A stretch of DNA of 12,767 nt from Jimgerdemannia flammicorona (Eukaryota > Mucoromycota > Endogonomycetes > Endogonales > Endogonaceae). The notes under the pieces are model-generated. The model saw only the letters and a program-made list of their open reading frames with translations. It searched no databases and was not told the origin of the DNA. Position numbers and translations under genes: made by a program. How positions within the stretch are numbered: position 1 is the stretch's first letter; every line of letters begins with the position of its first letter. Below are positions 9,184-12,767 of this stretch, piece after piece. Where the stretch lies: assembly GCA_003990745.1 (NCBI GenBank), contig RBNI01005297.1:1-12767 (forward strand). The letters are read 5' to 3'.

Positions 9184-9254
9184 GAATTTCCATTAGAGAT
9201 TCTATTGCAATTTCCGTTGACATTTCCATTGGAAATTCCATGTAATTTCCAGTT
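9184..9254. repeat. Cluster of ATTTCC-type short repeats
   Basis: AATTTCC/CATTTCC motifs start near 9187, 9211, 9223 and 9246, and the inverse GGAAAT is at 9231-9236. ATTTCCATTGGAAAT (9222-9236) is nearly palindromic. It looks like a short degenerate repeat inside the candidate LTR, near its 5' end. No function can be read from it. Confidence 0.5.
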
Positions 9255-9286
9255 GCTTGTTATGTAATGAACTGTTACACTTGACA

Positions 9287-9950
9287 TAATCTCGTCTTCT
9301 CTGCAAGTTGCATAAATTACTCAAGAATTGATTCGCGGTCTACTGGGTAAAAACAGATAATTATTATACATAAAAGTTATTTGTTACTCACCCATTATAA
9401 CAATTCTGTATCATTGATGAAATTATATCCTGGTGGGAATATTTTCGGCGGGAATGTGCACTACAAATTGGAGATTTCGTCAGCGAGAATGTATTTGAAG
9501 ACATCTCGACGGAGGCTCTTGATGACTAGATTGTCATCAACTCACGGCCACCAACTGTGTCTGATTTGCTACCATAAGGCAGGATCACGCGGAAGAACTT
9601 GACGCAAATGTAACCTATATGTGACTGATAAACTTACACACGTCCTGTACAATCAGGCCCAAGCCATGACATCAGTCAGTGATTTTAAAGTCCCTCCAAT
9701 CGCGACCCTGAATACACCAATTCATAGACAGCTCCTTTGGTAAATCCGGCACGGGACCGGCGAGCCTACTACCGTGGGTGCCAACTTTAGTATCAGGACA
9801 ACATCAATTGTTCACAATCTCAGAAGGGGAGGAGCTATCCTAGACCACCGGAACTAACATTGCTACTTAGAACATGGCTTCGATATCCAATAGTTTATTC
9901 AGATTACTTTACAATCTAGGTAGACAACTGAACCTGACATTCTCAATAAT
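9287..9950. other. Gene-free interval between the two candidate LTRs
   Basis: CpG becomes frequent here, unlike the DNA to the left. The longest open frames are under 75 codons with no recognisable motif. No tRNA, terminal repeat or RT/integrase remnant was seen. It may be host intergenic DNA or unrecognised transposon remains. Confidence 0.6.
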
Positions 9951-10495
9951 TGTTAAAATATAATTATTTTTTCAGGTAAACACCTTCTATTCCACTTTAC
10001 AACGACTACTCCGGTCCACAAGCAACGAGGTGCAACTACAACAGTCGTTTGCTGATATTTCGCAAAAGGATAAGTGGATACACGCACTTGCGGAAAAGGA
10101 CTTTCGCGTAACGATTTACTATTAGAGTCGACCAAGCGAGGTTGGAGGATATGGTGGAGTAGCTGAGAGAGGGTAGCTGAGCGAGAGCTACTGGGAAAGA
10201 ATGCGTGTGACGATATTTAAAGGCAAGAACGGAGGAGCGAGATAGCGATGTAGAATGAAAAGAGATCGATCGTCGTGAGGCGGGTGTCGTACACTTGCAA
10301 GATGGTAAAGATGCGGGTTAAGAAAGAACAGAAATAGCGAGGGACATACAATCCAATTTGGTTAAGGAGCACAACCCTTGCGCCGTCGTCGGAAAGAAGC
10401 CAACGTAGCAGGAGGGGATCAGGGTGAAGATTGTGGCGCCCAAGATTTCGGACCCCGCCGGCAAGACGACCCCAAGTAAACACTGGCGCCTAACA
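9951..10495 (-). mobile_element. Candidate solo LTR (Gypsy-like layout)
   Basis: The 545-bp segment begins and ends with the 5-bp inverted pair TGTTA/TAACA, the usual form of LTR ends. On the minus strand, TGTTAGGCGCC is followed by a second GGCGCC-containing string, a TTTAAATA box (10221-10214), then a pyrimidine-rich tract with two CTCAGCTAC repeats (10160-10190). That order resembles promoter plus transcription start in an LTR. Open frames inside (for example 10483-10217) show no known protein features. Flanking bases (ATAAT left, GAGAT right) do not form a target-site duplication, and no adjacent primer-binding site is evident on either side. Confidence 0.33.
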
Positions 10496-11050
10496 GAGAT
10501 GATGATTCTTTAAAAATATGGATTATTCATACATATTTAATACATGCCTCACGCTACTTTGGATCGCGCTACTTGGTGTTCCTAACTGCCTGGGCGTGGT
10601 GGTTTATATGTATGTACTGCGCGCCGCATGACCTAGAGAGATCAAAAATATATGGCAACCTGTTACTGCAAATTCCAGCTGGAGAGGCAAATGTACATGA
10701 GCCAGTTTTACGCCTGAAACAACCAACAATCTTGACATACCTCAACGACTATCAGGTTGCCATCCAGACACGGTGTCGCCATCTTGACATACGGTCGCAT
10801 CTTGAAATGATCGTCAGATTGTAGTCGATGCCACGCAGATCGAGGCACTTAAGGAAGCCGGTTTTCGTACCACGCCTTTAGATCGTCTCTTATAGTTGTG
10901 GTCTGACGCCTGTTTGATTGGCGGTGTTGATGTACACCAACACGACCGTTGAGAAATAAGGATAACATGAAAATTTATTAACATCACCCACACTAACCGC
11001 CACATCATTATTACAGATGGGAACGAATTCGACGACAGTATGAACTCTCT
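10496..11050. other. Gene-free interval left of the duplicated unit
   Basis: Only open frames under 85 codons without recognisable motifs are present. ATCTTGACATAC occurs twice about 55 bp apart (near 10730 and 10783). A CTAAC followed by ATTACAG (10994-11016) resembles a fungal branch point and 3' splice site, but no matching exon is open after it. Nothing else was seen. Confidence 0.55.
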
Positions 11051-11743
11051 TATATTAACCTACCAGTCGCTGACATGATTTATCCCATCAAAGAATGTCG
11101 ACGAGATTGGCCAGGATAGTGTGCGGAGAGCGCAGGCCCGAAATGGTCTTAGCAGGTGACGGGCGTGTTAATGGCCTGCCGCTCGCGCTGGACACAGAGC
11201 AGGGTACGCTGGAATGTCAAACCGACGAAGCACTGGCAGTGTGCTTGCGCAACAGGAATCACCGACGTTGTCGCACGACGATGGTAAAAGATTTGCGGTT
11301 GTATGGGAAGGTCGAGTTAGTCTTGCTCGGATTGCACAGGGCAGTAGAAGAAAGGAGCGGGGCAGGAACGTACAAGCGCGAAGAAAAATTAAATTAACCG
11401 CTCAGAATATTTCAATGTAGAACACCAGCGCCAGTTGCCATGATATGTGAGATTCTGCCTCCGGAAGGCCGCGCTTGCTGACATAGAGATGATGGAAGCT
11501 TCACCGGAGTCGGAGTCAGAGGTAGACCATTTCATCCTCCCTCAAGGGACTTGTCAGCTGGCTTTCCTTGAAAAAAGCAACCAAAACGGTCAGAACTCTA
11601 GAGTTACGTGGCGTGCAGGAGGGACCACGTCCCTCAGCCACACGACCAAGGCATAACCGGAATATGTGAGTTCATTGCTCAAACTGATAGTCAAAAGTCG
11701 AATTTTTGAACACGGACAATATAAAGACATGGTATGCCATGAC
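11051..11743 (+). repeat. Direct repeat unit, copy 1 (~690 bp, non-coding)
   Basis: Copy 1 matches 12191-12767 across most of its length. Anchors are CCTACCA (11059 and 12201), GTCGAYGAGATTGGC (11096 and 12213), CTCAGAATATTT (11401 and 12434), TTCACCGGAGTCGGAGTC (11501 and 12526) and ACATGGTATGCCATGAC (11727 and 12751). The offset falls from ~1142 at the start to 1024 at the end, because copy 1 holds extra blocks, the largest 53 bp (11229-11281). It contains a 12-bp palindrome AACTCTAGAGTT (11594-11605) and a nested hairpin (11607-11641). Open frames present in both copies (11447-11656 and 12470-12694) share residues but differ mostly at amino-acid-changing sites and separate after an A6/A5 indel, so coding is unlikely. 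I do not recognise the family. Confidence 0.9.
11607..11641. other. Nested hairpin in repeat copy 1
   Basis: The inner stem is GAGGGAC (11619-11625) and GTCCCTC (11629-11635) with a CAC loop. The outer stem is GTGGC (11608-11612) and GCCAC (11637-11641). An alternative pairing ACGTGG/CCACGT (11606-11611, 11625-11630) overlaps it. The same structure is in copy 2, so it predates the duplication or has been kept. Confidence 0.7.
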
Positions 11744-12190
11744 TATAGAAGGACATAGTATGCCACCGTCGTGACACTCCTGTTTTCCAGTCCTTGCAAT
11801 TGCACACAATTAAACCGAGGTCAATATATGTTGCTATTGCTGTAACTAAATGCCAGGAGGACATCGCATGCACCGTCGCACATACTCCCTGCCTCCCTGC
11901 AAAGCAAGAACTCAATTCTGAGCCTCAATACTGAGTAGGGGTCTCGATACTGAGCAGAGCAGGTCTCGATCCTGACAAATAGTGTACAAATATTGTACTC
12001 TTACAACATAGGTTTACATATGCTCGGGCATAAGCAGGATCACATTCTTCTATAGTCAGGAGAATGCAAAAAAGAAACTTGCCTTGAATTGACGATGGCA
12101 GGTCCACAGTAAGTTGATGCTTTAGAAAGAGAAGGTTGAGGAATGTTGGTGGGAGGGAACGATAATGGAATATGTGAAGGCCTGCCTCCG
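11744..12190. other. Spacer between the two direct repeat units
   Basis: I found no gene. GACATGGTATGCCA (11726-11739) recurs as GACATAGTATGCCA shortly after, a second short duplication just outside copy 1. The interval holds the CTCRATMCTGAG repeats at 11911-11980. It is not certain whether this spacer is part of a longer tandem unit, because copy 2 is cut by the window edge before the equivalent position. Confidence 0.6.
11911..11980. repeat. Four degenerate CTCRATMCTGAG repeats
   Basis: CTCAATTCTGAG (11911), CTCAATACTGAG (11924), CTCGATACTGAG (11943) and CTCGATCCTGAC (11965) follow one another at 13-22 bp spacing. The core is well conserved and the linkers are variable. Confidence 0.75.
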
Positions 12191-12767
12191 AATATTTTAC
12201 CCTACCAAAAAGTCGATGAGATTGGCTGGATTATTTGCGGGGCATGTGAGTCTGACAGGGTCTTGGCAGCTGACGGCCGTATCCGCTCGCGCTGAACACG
12301 GAGCAGGGCATGCTGAAATGTCCAAACGACGATGGTAAAAGACCTGCGGCTGCACGGGAAAGGCAAGTTAGTCTTGCTTTTGTTGCACGGGCAGGTAGAA
12401 GAAGGGAGCAGGGCAGGTAAATGAAACTAACCACTCAGAATATTTAAATGTAGTAGGCACCAGTGCCAGTTGCCATGGTATGTGAGATGCTGCCTCCGGA
12501 AGGCCGTGCTTGCAATGTTGTCAACTTCACCGGAGTCGGAGTCAGAGGTAAACCGTTTCATCCTTGCTCAAGGGACTCGTCAGCTGGCTTTCCTTGAAAA
12601 AGCAACCAAAACGGTCAAACCTCTAGAGTCACGTGGCGTGCTGGAGGGACCACGTCCCTCAGCCACGCGACCAAGGCATAACCGAAATATATGAGTTCAT
12701 TGCTCAACGTGATAGACAAAAGTCGAATTTTGCACACTGACTATATAAAGACATGGTATGCCATGAC
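12191..12767 (+). repeat. Direct repeat unit, copy 2, runs to right edge
   Basis: Copy 2 parallels 11051-11743 from the ATATT...CCTACCA start to the last base of the window. Relative to copy 1 it lacks ~28 bp after CCTACCA, 53 bp between two CGACGA hexamers, and ~17 bp near 12420. The most conserved part is 12434-12720. A TATATAAAG string (12742-12750) lies at the equivalent of ATATAAAG in copy 1; whether it is a promoter is unknown. The same nested hairpin is present at 12632-12667. More copies may follow beyond the window. Confidence 0.9.
12632..12667. other. Nested hairpin in repeat copy 2
   Basis: The inner stem is GAGGGAC (12644-12650) and GTCCCTC (12654-12660) with a CAC loop. The outer stem CGTGGC (12632-12637) and GCCACG (12662-12667) is one pair longer than in copy 1. 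The inner stem and loop are identical in both copies. Confidence 0.7.

Larger units (their letters stand above)
8991..9286 (-). mobile_element. Candidate solo LTR (Copia-like layout), AT-rich
   Basis: Read on the minus strand, the segment starts TGTCAAGTG (9286) and ends TTTTTAACA (8991), giving TG...CA ends. It holds a TATAAATA box (9096-9089) and an AATAAAG poly(A)-type signal (9038-9032) in the order expected for an LTR, with a short R-like interval between. A 7-bp hairpin TAGAATA/TATTCTA (9022-9041) overlaps the poly(A) signal. Against it, the flanking 5 bp (AGAAT and TAATC) do not match as a target-site duplication, and no second LTR or internal coding region is seen. An alternative minus-strand end at 8960, followed by TGGTATC, would give a primer-binding-site-like start. 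This is tentative. Confidence 0.3.

Noticed and set aside
10217..10483. Minus-strand 88-codon frame with hydrophobic stretches
   Set aside because: It lies inside the candidate LTR, has no recognisable domain and no supporting start context. It is likely a chance frame.
9951..10495. Target-site duplication for the candidate Gypsy-like LTR
   Set aside because: The five bases on each side (ATAAT and GAGAT) do not match, so no duplication is claimed.
10994..11016. CTAAC plus ATTACAG as a fungal intron 3' end, with GTATGT at 10610 as a possible donor
   Set aside because: The sequence after ATTACAG closes within a few codons and no exon with recognisable protein lies upstream. The motifs are short and expected by chance.
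11447..12694. Small paralogous proteins at 11447-11656 and 12470-12694 sharing SPESESEV and QLAFLEK
   Set aside because: Differences between the copies are mostly amino-acid-changing and the frames split after an A6/A5 indel, so there is no sign of protein-level selection. The identity is explained by DNA duplication.
1..12767. CRISPR array, tRNA or rRNA gene, bacterial operon or prophage
   Set aside because: No regularly spaced identical repeats, no tRNA-like B-box and cloverleaf, no rRNA-like conserved stretches and no ribosome-binding-site-led gene runs. All coding remnants are eukaryotic retroelement ORFs.

Overview
The window is eukaryotic nuclear DNA made almost entirely of decayed transposable elements. 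No intact host gene, tRNA, rRNA or CRISPR array is visible. The best-supported content is three same-orientation (minus-strand) copies of one APE-endonuclease non-LTR retrotransposon (LINE) family. The RT signatures (SPGEDG, NWRP, QQGFVGGR, FLDQEKAYD, RGVPQGDPLSP) are L1-like in the broad sense. A filamentous fungus is a reasonable guess for the host, but the sequence does not prove it.

Layout. (1) 1-4252: copy A, the youngest. It has a short 5' UTR, a complete ORF1 frame (4174-2147) with two in-frame stops, a 30-nt gap, then ORF2 from 2116 off the left edge. The window starts just before the expected RT motif C. (2) 4253-5104: copy B, only the 5' UTR and first ~250 codons of ORF1, ending where copy A begins. 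This is a nested insertion, A into B. (3) 5105-5760: CpG-free AT-rich spacer with short tandem repeats. (4) ~5765-8757: copy C, a badly decayed ORF1 plus the N-terminal endonuclease half of ORF2, broken in mid-endonuclease. (5) 8758-11050: AT-rich DNA followed by CpG-containing DNA, without recognisable genes. It holds two candidate solo LTRs (8991-9286 and 9951-10495), both tentative. (6) 11051-12767: a ~1.1-kb non-coding unit present twice in direct orientation (11051-11743 and 12191-12767), with a conserved nested hairpin.

How the parts relate: in an intact element ORF1 would supply an RNA-binding protein and ORF2 the endonuclease/reverse transcriptase for target-primed reverse transcription. 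Here both are broken in every copy. The base composition records age. CpG is almost absent from 4256 to about 9200 (copies B, C and the spacer) but frequent in copy A and to the right of about 9290. This fits long-term cytosine methylation and deamination of an old repeat block that copy A entered later. I found no new functional system. The most useful leads are the CpG desert, the family-wide Asp in place of the endonuclease catalytic Glu, and the duplicated hairpin-bearing repeat.
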